Shown here piece by piece: positions 12,801-23,754 of a stretch of DNA of 64,000 nucleotides (positions are counted from its first letter, which is position 1; each line of letters opens with the position of its first letter). This DNA is from Polytrichum commune. Its lineage: Eukaryota; Streptophyta; Polytrichopsida; Polytrichales; Polytrichaceae. Where the stretch lies: the NCBI GenBank assembly GCA_950295325.1, contig OX485807.1:17449001-17513000 (forward strand). The letters are read 5' to 3'. The position numbers and the translations under genes are program-made. Below the pieces are notes generated by a model. That model was given only the letters and a program-made list of their open reading frames with translations, did no database searches and was not told where the DNA came from.

Positions 12801-15800
12801 ATAAGTGATTCCAGTTCAACACTAGTCACTACCTCTGCATCAATGACCTTCAAAGCACAGGACAAGCATCTATGGCAGGTGTCAATTAAGTACCTGACCA
12901 AAATGGGCCCCAAACACCAGGAATAAAAACTTTCTCATGTGACACCGCCATGTGGCATGTTGATGTACCGCACACAAGAACCATCCTTCGGCAGAGAGCA
13001 TCAGTACTGTCATCAGTGCCTGCATAGACAAACATATCAGGTGACCAGTTACAACATAGATTGTTATTTTAAGGCCCCCCTTTACACGAGGTGGAGAGCT
13101 CAAGAATTGAAAGCTTGACCGGAATTTACCTTCTCAACAGTGGGGAGCCACTTCCGCATAATTGTTCACTCATGCACACTTTCTACTTGGGCTGCCAACT
13201 TGAGAGCTTGAACTTTTTACTGGGTTTACAATGTCTACAATCGATGACACCTTGATGGTCCCTTGCAGAACATCTATGACAAGCTCTTGGTCAAAATCCT
13301 AAAGCTACCTCATCGAGGACGCTTGGGAATGTTTAGAGTTTGAGCTCTCATTTCGTGGACCCCAAGCTAATGCACTTCCCAGGATGCTTTTGGAATGACA
13401 TGATTGAGCATTTGTTTAGTGTCATTCCCCCTTTGATATCTCACTTTGAGCATAGCCACTTTACAGTTGCTCAAACTATTGAAAACTTGGGAATTGGTGA
13501 AGCTCTCAATAGTTTGAGCTGATGACAGCTTGTCAACTCCTTCAAATTGCGAGTTTGAGCTCTCAACTCGAACTCTAGTGAGAAATGTCAACATGCCAGT
13601 GGATGAAATTAAGCTTCAGCATCATAATGTAATTCCAAAAAAGCCAGTGTCAAAAACAAACTCAATGAAAGTAAATCCTACTAGTATTCACCTGTAACAG
13701 ATGCAGAGGCATGTTGACGAGGAATGCTTTCCAGAGTTCCAACTCCACCAGCATGAGCATCAATCAATCCTGTTGCAACGGGTGTTCCCTCCCTCAGACC
13801 AAGCTCCTGCAACACAAACGCAATATAGCCAATTAAAATCTATGTAACAACAAAACTCATTGGGATCCATAAGAAATTCTGATCACAGACAGTTTACAAG
13901 CTAACAATAAATAACACCAATTTTGCTGCTTTGAATTAGCATACTGGCTATATCTCCTTGGTTACTTTCTTTGAGAGGTTTTCAAAACATTTATGGATTG
14001 ATTAAATTGTTCCATAAGAGGCCTTACCTGTGCAGCCAAATGGGTGAGGCCAACACCCAATGGATGGCCAGGAAAAGCCACATTTCTTCCTGCAATTCAA
14101 ACCGCCAATAAATAAAATCAGGCACACAAGATTCCACATAAATTTCAGGTTTTTTTACAGGTTCAGTGGATGACTCTTCTCATAATTATTGATGCAAGGC
14201 TGATATGTATAACTCTTTGGTTTCCAACTTAGAGTATGAGAGCCTTGTATTTAAATCATAAACCATGTCAATAACATTCATCTATGAAGTCAGCAGGAAA
14301 AGACGAATACCAATGGTGGCGTATCCTCCATCTACAAGATCACCAAGGCCAATCTCTTGCCAGAAAAGATCATCCCATCCACAAGCTTGCATTGCCACTG
14401 AGTCCTGACTTGACATTTGTTGTAGATGTGCATGCCCTAAGTATGTCCATTTGCATACTGTTGTACACAGGCTCCGTGTATCATCACCAGTTGCCCTGTG
14501 ACAACGCAACTTTTTACCAGATCTGCCTCCTCTTGCACTTTGCTATCTGTTGAAAACACATTCTATCTCAAAAACATGGTGCCATGTTGCTAGAGGCTTA
14601 AATGTTCTCTACAATAATGGAGACAGTGCACAAGGGAACTGTTACAACCTAGGTGATCTCACTAGCTTATAAGAGATGGCATCTGTCAGGGAAAGAGATT
14701 TAGGATTCGGGTGTTTAGGGTGGCCAGCCAAATACCAATGCTTCTTATTTAGGGGCCCAGACAAGCCACCAGCGTTATCCTCTAACTCAACATGACTTTT
14801 GGTTGGGAGTTGGTTGTTTTGCATAGTTCCACCTTCCACGTTCAGTAAGTTTGTGGCACATGCTTGGAGGCAGAGTGGAGGTTTGAACAAAGAACATTCT
14901 ATATCGGTTTATTGAGGGGTCGAACTCATTTTGGCATGTCAAGACGTGCTAAAATGAGTTCAGCCTCAATGAACCAGAATAGGTTGCTTTATGTTCAAAT
15001 TCAAACACTATCCACAAGCATGCATCAAGTGGAAAGAAATTATTGTATGCAAAACAACCAATGGAAAATCATAGGGCACCAACTCCCAACATGAAGTCCC
15101 ATTGAGTTAAAGGATTACTCTTATATGCTCGACTTAAAGACAAGCAGCATCACATCTGTTGCGCTGTCACAGGGTTGCTATTCCTTACGACACAAGAATG
15201 CTTAGAGAATCACACCTGTATGTGAGCCAATCACTCAAATCCATCCACCGAAATGCCATCGCCCACGACTCCTTCAGGTTTTCCTTAACCCACAAGAGCT
15301 GCATACGAACAACACACTCTAATTCAGTCATATGAACCACAAGACTTGGATGACACACAGAACGCTGCCCTTAACCCCTATATGCTTTCACCAGTTTCAT
15401 ACTAGTTGTGTATTCTCTCTTTATACTACATGATATGTAATTTTAAATTTTTTGGGTGTGCATGTCAAGACGTGTAAACTTTCAAGACAACAACCTATCA
15501 GTATATAGCAAAATGTCATAAGACAATGTCCACTAATGTTGTCCAATTTCAAATTACCATATGTATGAGAGGCCCAATTAGGCTTCAAAAGCATTTAGGT
15601 CAATTCACTATAACATTGTTCAGATGTACAAAAAGGACTGGAAAACTGGATCACAGGAGAAACCTTTGGGGCTTGCATTTCAGGAGACAAAGAACCACCC
15701 GCAAACTGCAGGACTGGAGATTTGCAGGCATTGATGCGCTCTGCCTGCTCTTCTGCTCGATGATCCATCCAGACAATCACATTTCGCCTTGCATCACCCG

Positions 15801-17540
15801 TCCTTGAGATGGAAACAGGTGAGTCATCTGTTCCTATTGCCACTGAAAAACCAAACCAAACCACCTTGATCAACAAAAAACTTAAGCAATGACGCTGACG
15901 AAAATTTATGAATTTTCATTACATGGAACTGAATCCTACCCTTAGTCCTACATGTAAGCAGGAACTTACCAAGAGAGCAAGTAGCAGTGAACCCAATGCC
16001 GCATATATCAGAATTGCCGAGCTGACATTTTGCACAAACTGACTTCACTGCAGAACAAATTGCAAGCCAGATGTCTGTAGAGGATTGCTCCACATATTTT
16101 CCGTCCTTCCAAATTTGTATAGGACTGCTTGCACAGCCCAAAAGCTTTCCATCTCCATCAAACACCCCTGACAATCAAGACCTCACACTAAGTTCCTTCA
16201 GATATTACAATGACAGCTCAAAATCCACAAAACATGTAATCAGGTCAGGGTGATGTTCCATACCAATGCCGCAATCTCACTGAATGCTTCATGTACATAG
16301 CAGAATCCAGGTCATAGCTTATGACCCATTGCATGTCTAGTCTAGACTTGTTATGCATATGCTATTCAATCCCCTCCAAGTGATTGGAACTCTTACTCAT
16401 GATGGACTTGAATACTTAGAGTACTGCAATAGCCATGGCTACATTTCACAACATGATGATAAGTTCCTGTAATTCTTGCAATTGAGGACTTTTTCAAAAA
16501 TATCACGTCCTATCCATTGACCAAATTAGGGTCCCCAATGTGAAATGTGAAATGTGAGATGGAGAAAATTTCAAATTGGGGTGATAGAAGCAGAGAAAAT
16601 AAAACAATCTCCTCTTTCTCGGTGGTTCATCTATCCATGTCAAACCATGGGGAGGAAGCGCCAATTGCACGTGAACTTGAACCAATATGTGGAAAGTTGC
16701 ACATAGCAAGTACGGAATATGATTCGCAAGTAGGTTAGTCACCTTGCCACTTGGATGCTTGAAAAATGGAAGTCGGATGTCCAGTAGGCTAGTCACCTTA
16801 ACATTTAGATGCTTCAAAAATGGAAGGCAGTTGCATGTGCACACAAATAAGAGAGCATCAATGTGAAGTGTAGAGTTTTCAAATTTGGGTGATAGAAGCC
16901 AAGAAAAAAACAATCTCCTATTGGTCGTCGGTTCATTTAACCAACTCAAATAATGGAGAGGAAGCACCCCTTCCAAGTGAACTTGAACCAACACATGGAT
17001 AGTTGCCCACAGCAAGTACGGTTATTGATTCCCGAGTAGGTTAGTCACCTTAACAAGCATCTATTTGGATACTTGAGAAATGGAAGGCAGATGTCAAGTA
17101 GGTTAGTCACTGTAACACTAGATGCTTGAGATTTGGAAGGCAGTTGTGTGCACACATATAGGAGAGCATCAAGCTTCTTCAAGAGGAAAATCCTCTCCGT
17201 TAAACCAATCTTGTTGCTTTTCCTTTTGAAAAATCTTTTGGCATGGAAGAGGGTTACTACAGCTAATTAGAATATTCAAGCTCAATCGTAAGACGAGGTT
17301 GCTCATTTTTCCTACAATTCCAACGCAGATTGCAGATCCCAATGGCGACAAGGCGGATCCCAATCTCTAATCAAAAGTGTTACACCTCAGGTTGCAAAAT
17401 CAGACAAATTTATTTTTGAGGGGGATTGGAAGAGGCAGCTCACCTGCACGTGCACTTCCCGTGCCAACATCGACACCCAAGAACAATTGGCGCCCTCCAT
17501 CTCCGTGCTTTCTGTTGATACTGCTACGGCGACGGTCCAT
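9836..17540 (-). CDS. FGGY: FGGY-family carbohydrate kinase, 14 exons, 588 aa
   Basis: ATP-dependent sugar kinase of the eukaryotic FGGY/YDR109C group; human and yeast members phosphorylate D-ribulose, so a metabolite-repair role in the cytosol is likely by homology. Exons on the minus strand: 17444-17540, 15970-16167, 15664-15842, 15216-15298, 14495-14311, 14089-14028, 13806-13692, 13019-12894, 12402-12283, 12159-12039, 11449-11293, 11167-11095, 10677-10550, 9958-9836. All junctions read GT-AG and the phases join without a stop (1767 nt). Motifs: phosphate-binding [14 protein letters not shown] (about residues 20-33), WMDHR (123-127), catalytic-base motif GLIDAHAGG with Asp284, adenosine-binding CGGLSKN (488-494). 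The length matches the plant family (about 580 aa). The start is the first Met before the kinase core; residues 2-17 are basic and unconserved. Nothing key is missing. Several introns hold repeats, listed separately. Confidence 0.93.
10020..10325. repeat. Intron 13 copy of the 8880-9150 duplicate
   Basis: This lies wholly inside kinase intron 13 (9959-10549) and is the partner of 8880-9150. Similarity is patchy but collinear across about 270 bp. The duplication probably predates both copies' decay. Confidence 0.6.
11517..11993. mobile_element. Harbinger-like MITE in kinase intron 10 (family C, copy 1)
   Basis: The left end GGGGCACTTTACACTAGAGC and the inverted right end (about 11950-11993, reading GGGCCATTTTTACACTA on the other strand) form imperfect terminal repeats of about 40 bp. 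Both carry the inner block GCCCGTGA(C/T)CAT. The flanks are TAA on the left and TTA on the right, so the target duplication is not exact. The element fills most of the 589-bp intron. Four other copies are listed (38749, 47979, 52270, 61735). Confidence 0.6.
12480..12700 (-). repeat. Dispersed repeat F, fragment in kinase intron 8
   Basis: This reverse-oriented, diverged copy of the repeat at 43560-43990 and 48545-49670 is recognisable from the blocks catacaaaga, gatacccac and ttgggtct when read on the minus strand. It is AT-rich, contains no frame and lies inside intron 8 (12403-12893). Confidence 0.5.
14775..15117. repeat. Foldback element D, copy 1, in kinase intron 4
   Basis: This is an imperfect palindrome of about 340 bp inside intron 4 (14496-15215). 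Its arms meet at aactcattttggca / tgctaaaatgagtt around 14930-14970. The outer arms begin ttatcctctaactcaa and end ttgagttaaaggatta. A second copy lies in intron 2 of the F-box gene (56782-57033). It resembles a non-autonomous foldback MITE. No target duplication is resolved. Confidence 0.65.
16535..17166. repeat. Two tandem 310-320 bp units in kinase intron 1
   Basis: Unit 1 (about 16535-16855) and unit 2 (about 16856-17166) align throughout, with shared blocks such as caatgtgaa, gggtgatagaag, acaatctcct, gtgaacttgaacca and agcaagtacgg. Each unit also contains two shorter sub-repeats of about 60 bp with gtaggttagtcacc and tggaaggcag. It has no coding potential. Confidence 0.8.
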
Positions 17541-18000
17541 GGTGAAAACCAGAATGCAGAAGAAGATTTCTACGTCGCAAAGTAGAGCGAAGTTCGGGCG
17601 CTGGCGACGGCGATGGAGAGGAGGAGGAAGGGAGCAGCGAGCGTTGCAGGGAGATTGAAAGAGAGGAGGAGCGCCATAGCCAGAATTTGGTAGATGCCGC
17701 TGACCAATCTCATCCCTTCCAACATTTCAGTCAAACTCTCCACTAAACTCCCACACAAGTGCCTGCTAACTTTAGTTAGTGTGGATATAAGGTTGAAGCA
17801 TCTATAACCGATAAAATTAGAGAGCTCGCATCTGTTTAGGAGGAGTAAAAGGGAGGAATTATAATTATTTTCCTTGCGAAGAGGAACAAATTCTAAGGAG
17901 AATATCAAAAATAATATTTTTTTTTGTAAATATGGAAATTGCTACAAATTTCAAAGTACTAAAGTTAGGGTAACACATAGTTGATTTATAGGTGCACCCA
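17541..18000 (-). promoter_or_regulatory. Kinase upstream region (5' leader/promoter), partly repetitive
   Basis: This is the sequence upstream of the kinase ATG on the minus strand. The first 130 bp are GC-rich, as expected for a leader. From about 17650 to 17780 the sequence is related to two segments further upstream (18655-18800 and 18980-19070), so the promoter-proximal DNA belongs to a local repeat. No clear TATA element was identified. Confidence 0.4.
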
Positions 18001-18519
18001 TAACCGTTCATCCGAATTCTAATGCTTGGCTATGACAGTTGTCAAAAGTAATCAATCACAAGTTGGCACTACATAAACCTTAACTCTGTTCGCCTAAAAG
18101 ATATAGATCTCATCCATGCCGGCATTACATGAACCTAGTGAGCAATTAAATGGACTTGGTCGACTATGGATGCCTCAACCTTATCACAAATGCTAGAGGC
18201 CACCTCTTTGATTTGGGCCCCTTCCACTATTATTCCAAGGTGAAAACACAATCCATTATAGTTTAGAATGTATATGAAATGATCCCAAAATTAGAATCAA
18301 AGGTTTCACATTAGTCTAAATGAACCCACTTCAAGATGGAGTTATGGGGGGTCATGTTTTTATTAGACCTTATTTACCTCGGTAATAGTGGTAGGGCCCT
18401 AGCTCAAACATGTGGCATGACCAAATGCCATGACCAAATGCTAGATAACTCCATGTGTTGTGACCAAGGATCATGTAATTGAAGATGAAAAAGATTGGAA
18501 TCCATGGGGTGGCATATTT

Positions 18520-19075
18520 AATCATGGAATGAGGTAGGCATCAAAGATCCTGATTAGTGAGACTAAATTGGGACGGGTTAGCTATAAACATGTCACGTTG
18601 AGGTTTTAACAAACCATGGTTTTTGTGAGTCCCAAGCCATGGAGAGTGGCAATCCTCGTGGAGGAAGATCACATAAGAGGAGCACCATAGCCATCCTAGC
18701 CAAAGTTCAGTAGATGTTATCGACCAATCTTATCCGTTCCATTATTTTAGTCAAATTCTTCACTAAACCCCCAACATGAGTGCATGTTAAGTTTAGTTAG
18801 TGTGAATAATCACATTTAACGGGGAGAAAATCGGAACCACTTGGGGTGTACTTGATCAAGCATCAAGGATCCCGAATGTCTAGTGAGATTATATGGGGAT
18901 GAGTCAGCTATAAACATGTTGGGTGAAGGTTTAACACATCCTAACATAGTTTCCATTAGCCCTAAGCCATGCAGAGTTGCAATCCTCATGGAGGAAGAGT
19001 GAACGAGAGCACCATGGCCAAAGTTTGGTTGATGGTGATCGCCAATCTCATCCACTTTAACATTCAGCCATCATG
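18520..19075. repeat. Two diverged direct repeats related to kinase upstream DNA
   Basis: Segments 18520-18800 and 18860-19075 are diverged direct copies of one another: gctataaacatgt, ctaagccatg/ccaagccatg, gcaatcctc-tggaggaaga and gagcaccat occur in the same order. The distal part (ttagttagtgtg, actaaac, gaccaatct-atcc) matches 17650-17780 next to the kinase start. No coding potential was seen. Confidence 0.65.
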
Positions 19076-19441
19076 ACCGATGGCATGACCGTCTTCTAGG
19101 TTTTGTTAATTTGGGCACACCAAGTGTCAAGTCAATGGTAACAAACATACAATGCAGTTTCACATGTTTATGGGGTTACCATAGCATCTTATGTGACATA
19201 TGATGTGTCTCTTGATATTGAGCAAAGTGGCAAGGCACCAATTAGTTGCTAAGTCATCATTTATTCCTATTGTTAAGTCTCAAGTTTTAGCACAAAATGA
19301 AGTTATATCTTATATATCTCCAAAACGACCAATTAAGTCAATGCCTAACATGGTTGCCACAAATCCTAACCTATGTGGAGTGGGCCTAGCCTTTTTGGCT
19401 ACATGTGCGCTTATTCATTTAAAGGTGAGAATGAAACTATA

Positions 19442-19790
19442 CAAAATATTGTATTTAGAGTCACCAATTCCAATTGTCTTGCTCAATACTAATTGTAAAC
19501 CGCCCATGTAGTGTCACCAACGCTAAATGTAAACCTAACATTATTTGTCATTCGTTGTAAAAAACACACATGCATTATAGATTTACAATATTCCAATTAT
19601 TGTCACTTACTAAGTGAGTTTTCATCCAAATGTCAATCATCCATAATAATATTTCATTTCGTAATTGTTGGGATGCAGTAGATATCAAACTTTGTTTCAA
19701 TAACTAGCATGGATTTCATCCATATTTCAATTATTTATGATTTTTTTTTGTAAACGTATCCATAAGAAGTGTCATTATGATCTATACATG
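19442..19790 (-). mobile_element. Mariner-like MITE, family B copy 2 (truncated)
   Basis: One end begins just after a TA at 19440-19441 with caaaatattgtatttag. The body is the reverse complement of the element at 47230-47621, including tagtgtcaccaacgctaaatgtaaacc and, near the other end, cataagaagtgtcat. It stops near 19790 before the second terminal repeat. Confidence 0.7.
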
Positions 19791-19799
19791 GCTTGGGGT

Positions 19800-21830
19800 C
19801 AGACCGAGCATTGGTCTAATTCATGTGCAATTAAGCTATCAATTCGGTTCAACTTTGTCAACTTTTTATGGGTCCAACTTTGTCACATGTAAAGTGATGA
19901 TGCCCGATTTAAGGACCCGATGTTCTCAAAGATAAAGTGTAGTGAAGAGAATTAACCTTTTATGAACCGACAGTAGAGATGTTCATTATCCAATGGTAGA
20001 GCCCAATCCGGTCCATGTGGAGAGTTCGGGCCAAGGAAAAGGTCATATGTATTTCTTCAAGTTGGCCCGAAGGTTTGGGGCCTAAATTGTGCCATCTAGG
20101 ACACCATACAAGATGAGTGAGTGTTTGGGCCCAACCCTAGTATAAAGCCCTTGGATTAATTTGATGAAACCAAGTGTTCCTATTGGGCTAGATTTCTAGA
20201 GTTTAGGCCGGCCCTCAATTCGGTCCCAAGTACAAACTGGGCCTAACATTAAATACCATATGACGCTAGATACAATATTTCATGTAACAATTCCACAATT
20301 GGGTGTTTTTAGTTCTATATCATTTGACTTGACAATTGACAATAATTTTTTTGATTTAATCTAGTGAGGTCTAGTTGGAGTGAATTGACCTTCAACATAT
20401 AGAAGGGCCTTGTTTCTATTGGAGCTCATTCATCCATGATGGAATCATGAGTTTACCTAGATGCCATGAAGAACGAACTTCTGGAACATCCTCATATTTG
20501 TGGTGCTCATGTAAGTTGAAGATGATAATGTTAGGAACCCCCTATACTTTGGAATTTATTTCTCTTAGCATATCGGACTCATCAAAAACCTCAAATTAGT
20601 GTATTGAAAATTAAGATGAGATGTATCAACCACAATCTATTTGGAGATTTTTTTTACAAAGCCCCCTTATATGGTTGCCATGGATCCCAATCCATTTGGA
20701 GAAATTTATGATGCTTACACAATACATTCTCCACATATTGAATATAATTTCCTACAGGAAAAAGTACTTTTGTGAACGTTGTGTATATGGTGGTTATCAC
20801 TTACTACAATGAGATTTGGTGCCTTTGGAAAATTGACTTGGATATAGCCACCTTGGTCAATGTCAAATTTTTCCCATTTCCATTTCGAGTGTAATTGTTA
20901 TTGTCGGATATACAACACCTCAAGAGTCCATCAAAACTCTTATTATTATCAATGAATTAGATATTCACGATACGGCGGAGCCAAGGAGGGGGCCTAGGGG
21001 GGCAAAACGATTACATATTTTTCTTCTTCTTTTGCGACTGCAATGTTAACTTTCACGGGGCGTGTAATAAACTGTTGGAGAGGTGTTTTCAAGACCTTTC
21101 CAACGGTATGTTATAAGCCCCCAAATTCCTAAAATTTTAGTTGGTAAATCCAATAAATATTTGCAGTTGTTTAACGATTGCAAAGCAACTCAATCAAAAG
21201 AACTGCAATGGGGAAACGATTGCGGTTATATTTTGCAATGTAATCTACGAGTGCATTGAAGGAAAGTCAAGCATTTGCTTACTAGTGACGATGTCTATTG
21301 GCGATGATTGGCGACGATTGTCTATTGTCGATTTAATGATGTTCTCTGGATTTATCTAGGGTGTTGTCGAAGAAAATTCTCATGCCATGCATGCACGGTA
21401 GAGTATGATTCCATACAAAATTTAATTTACTTCAATCTTTTGATGAAAAGAGGGCATTTCTGCATGGAATTTGTGACTAAAAAAATAAACAAAAAAATAA
21501 AAATAAAAGTAAAAAAGAAAAGAAGGCATGAAGGCTTAACATGTATGAGTGAAAATATAAATATAAATATAAAGAGAGGATGGTATGGCTATCAAGCATA
21601 ATTCTATGTAATTCTAGAACTCCCTTCCCCAACCACATGGTTCTAGTGGTTGAAAAAATAAATAGCATGCCCTACATGAAGACATGCACGGGTCCAAGTT
21701 TGTGCTCTCGGCCAATAAGATTGCTCGATGTTGGGAGTTTCTTGGTCTTGGACACCTAGTGTAGATCCACCATGAGTTACATTTCATGATATGTTTAATT
21801 TTACCTTAGCCCACAACAAGTGCACAGGTT
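19800..21830. other. Intergenic, nothing recognised
   Basis: AT-rich sequence with only short open frames of low complexity (for example the lysine-rich run near 21480-21530). No terminal repeats, RNA gene or conserved protein were identified. Confidence 0.5.
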
Positions 21831-21836
21831 TGACGA

Positions 21837-22058
21837 TTTAGGGTTTAGGGTTTAGTGGGAGCCACTCGAGCTCTGTGGTTGTAGGTTAGAGTTCCTTCTT
21901 CGTGGAGGTTGCCACGCAGAGATTGTTGATCCGGAGACGAAGCGTCTTTAAACCCTAGCCAGGATTGCGACATAGTGCTCAGGGCGGCCACTTGGTGATG
22001 AAGAATTTTACAGACCATCGCACGTACCCGGCGAGGGTAGGGTTTAGGGTTTAGAGGA
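21837..22058 (+). promoter_or_regulatory. Telo-box cluster upstream of PWP1
   Basis: There are three telo-box sites: tttagggtttagggtttag at 21837-21855, aaaccctag at 21950-21958 on the opposite strand, and tagggtttagggtttag at 22038-22054. AAACCCTA elements near the transcription start are a known feature of plant translation and ribosome-biogenesis genes. Their position 87-304 bp before the PWP1 ATG fits a promoter/5' leader role. Confidence 0.7.
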
Positions 22059-22140
22059 AGCCTGTTCCAACTCCGTAGTAGTAGTAGAGAGCTCGGATTT
22101 TTGAGGAGCTTGCTTGCGAAGGGTACCGAATTGCGTAGCC

Positions 22141-23754
22141 ATGATTGCGGCCGTGTGCTGGGTGCCCAAGGGGGCAGCCAAGCCGGTCCCGGTCGTGGCA
22201 GAGCCCCCTACGGAGGAGGAGATTCGTGCTCTTCTTCTAACCCACGGGACCGAAGCGGAGGCCGAATTGTTTGACAGGGGCAGCGAGGAGGAGGACGATG
22301 ACGAAGATGGCGAGATGGACGCAGAGGAGATGGAGGACGCCGTGGCCGCTCCTGCTGCGCCTGGTGATGCGGCCGCGAGAGCTTTGGCGGCTGCCTCAGC
22401 CTTGGGAATTCAGGTTTCCGGGAACCGCAGGCAGAAGACGTTAGAGGAAACCCTAGCCGATGGGATGGCGGAGCTTGACATGGACCATTATGATGAGGAA
22501 GATGAAGACGGGGTGGAAATTTTCGGTAACGGGGGGTTAGGTGCGGCTTATTACCCTAGTAATGAGGAGGATCCGTATTTGGTCAAGGAAGATGATGACA
22601 AGGATGAAGAAATTGAGGATATGACAATTAAGGACTCAGATTTGATTATCTTGACAGCTCGGAATGAGGATGATGTGAGCCATCTTGAGGTTTGGGTATA
22701 TGAAGCTGACGAAACTGCGAGTGAGGATCCAGAGGAGAGCAACATGTATGTGCACCATGACATTATGTTGCCAGCTTTTCCTTTGTGTCTCACATGGCTG
22801 GATTGTAACCCTAAAGGTGAGGGAAGTGGGAATTATGTTGCCGTGGGAACTATGCAACCGGAAATTGAGATTTGGGACCTGGATGTCTTGGATGATGTCG
22901 AGCCGGTGTCAGTGTTAGGAGGCACACTGGAACCTGGTGCAGGCGAAGGGAGCTCAGAGAAGAAGAGTAAGAAGAAATCCAAGAAGAAGAGTAAGAAATC
23001 AAAGCAAGTCAATTACAAGGAAGGTAGCCATACTGATGCAGTGCTGGGCTTGTCGTGGAATTCAGTGCATAGGAATGTAATTGCAAGTGCGAGTGCAGAT
23101 AAGTCAGTGAAGGTCTGGGACATAGTAAAGGGGACTTGTGAGCACACTTTGAATGTGCACAGTGACAAGGTGCAAGCTGTGGCATGGAACCTCCAAACCC
23201 CTACTGTGCTTCTCAGCGGCTCGTTCGATCGAACTGTAGCCCTAATGGATATGGCAGCTCCCACATCGCCAGCCATTCGATGGTCTTTGTCTGCAGATGT
23301 GGAGGCGCTCGTGTGGGATCCCCATTCAGCGCACACATTTCTCGTGAGCTTGGAAGATGGTACTGTGCGTGGGTACGATGTGCGCTCAGGGACGACAAAT
23401 AGCCCGGAAGGGAAACCCTTATTCACTATCCATGCGCATGAAAAAGCAGTTTGCAGTTTGACCTATAACACAGTGGCACCAAATTTAGTAGCTACGTCAT
23501 CGACTGACAAGACGGTGAAATTGTGGGATCTAACAGGAAATGAACCCACGTGCATTGCCTCCACAAACCCCAAAGTTGGTGCCATATTCTCTGCAAATTT
23601 CTGCAAGGATGCCCCATTTTTGCTTGCTCTTGGTGGATCCAAGGGTACTTTGCATGTCTGGGATACTATGACGTGCGGTGAGGTCTCTCGAAGGTTTGGA
23701 AGGTTTTCTTCCAGACCTCCAAGGCAGTCTACTAATAAAGTTGATGAAGATTAG
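22141..23754 (+). CDS. PWP1: PWP1-like WD40 protein, ribosome biogenesis
   Basis: Periodic tryptophan protein 1 homologue, 537 aa, with no intron. PWP1 proteins are nucleolar WD40 factors needed for pre-rRNA processing and rDNA chromatin. The N-terminus MIAAVCWVPKG and the acidic stretch near residues 45-65 are family hallmarks, as are YYPSNEEDPYL and the EDDVSHLEVWVYE segment. A lysine/serine-rich nuclear-localisation-like run lies at about 272-292. WD40 blades follow: EIWDLD, SHTDAVLGLSWN...VKVWD, HSDKVQAVAWN...GSFDRTVALMD, VEALVWDPHS...VRGYD, HEKAVCSLTYN...VKLWD, and GTLHVWD near the end. I chose the ATG at 22141 because it gives the conserved N-terminus; the in-frame sequence upstream has no ATG. 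The frame is intact to TAG at 23752. Telo-boxes upstream match the proposed role. Confidence 0.93.
   Translation: MIAAVCWVPKGAAKPVPVVAEPPTEEEIRALLLTHGTEAEAELFDRGSEEEDDDEDGEMDAEEMEDAVAAPAAPGDAAARALAAASALGIQVSGNRRQKTLEETLADGMAELDMDHYDEEDEDGVEIFGNGGLGAAYYPSNEEDPYLVKEDDDKDEEIEDMTIKDSDLIILTARNEDDVSHLEVWVYEADETASEDPEESNMYVHHDIMLPAFPLCLTWLDCNPKGEGSGNYVAVGTMQPEIEIWDLDVLDDVEPVSVLGGTLEPGAGEGSSEKKSKKKSKKKSKKSKQVNYKEGSHTDAVLGLSWNSVHRNVIASASADKSVKVWDIVKGTCEHTLNVHSDKVQAVAWNLQTPTVLLSGSFDRTVALMDMAAPTSPAIRWSLSADVEALVWDPHSAHTFLVSLEDGTVRGYDVRSGTTNSPEGKPLFTIHAHEKAVCSLTYNTVAPNLVATSSTDKTVKLWDLTGNEPTCIASTNPKVGAIFSANFCKDAPFLLALGGSKGTLHVWDTMTCGEVSRRFGRFSSRPPRQSTNKVDED

Noticed and set aside
14642..14890. Possible kinase exon (minus-strand frame with ISYK resembling the expected segment)
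   Set aside because: No donor site, and a much better exon (15216-15298, with WMDLSDW) fits the phase and family.
17377..17658. 93-codon plus-strand frame
   Set aside because: It is antisense to kinase exon 1, which is well supported by the phosphate-binding motif and splice phase.
21837..21855. Interstitial telomere
   Set aside because: Fewer than three full TTTAGGG units; position before PWP1 fits telo-box elements better.
23013..23426. 137-codon minus-strand frame
   Set aside because: Shadow of the PWP1 coding sequence on the other strand.
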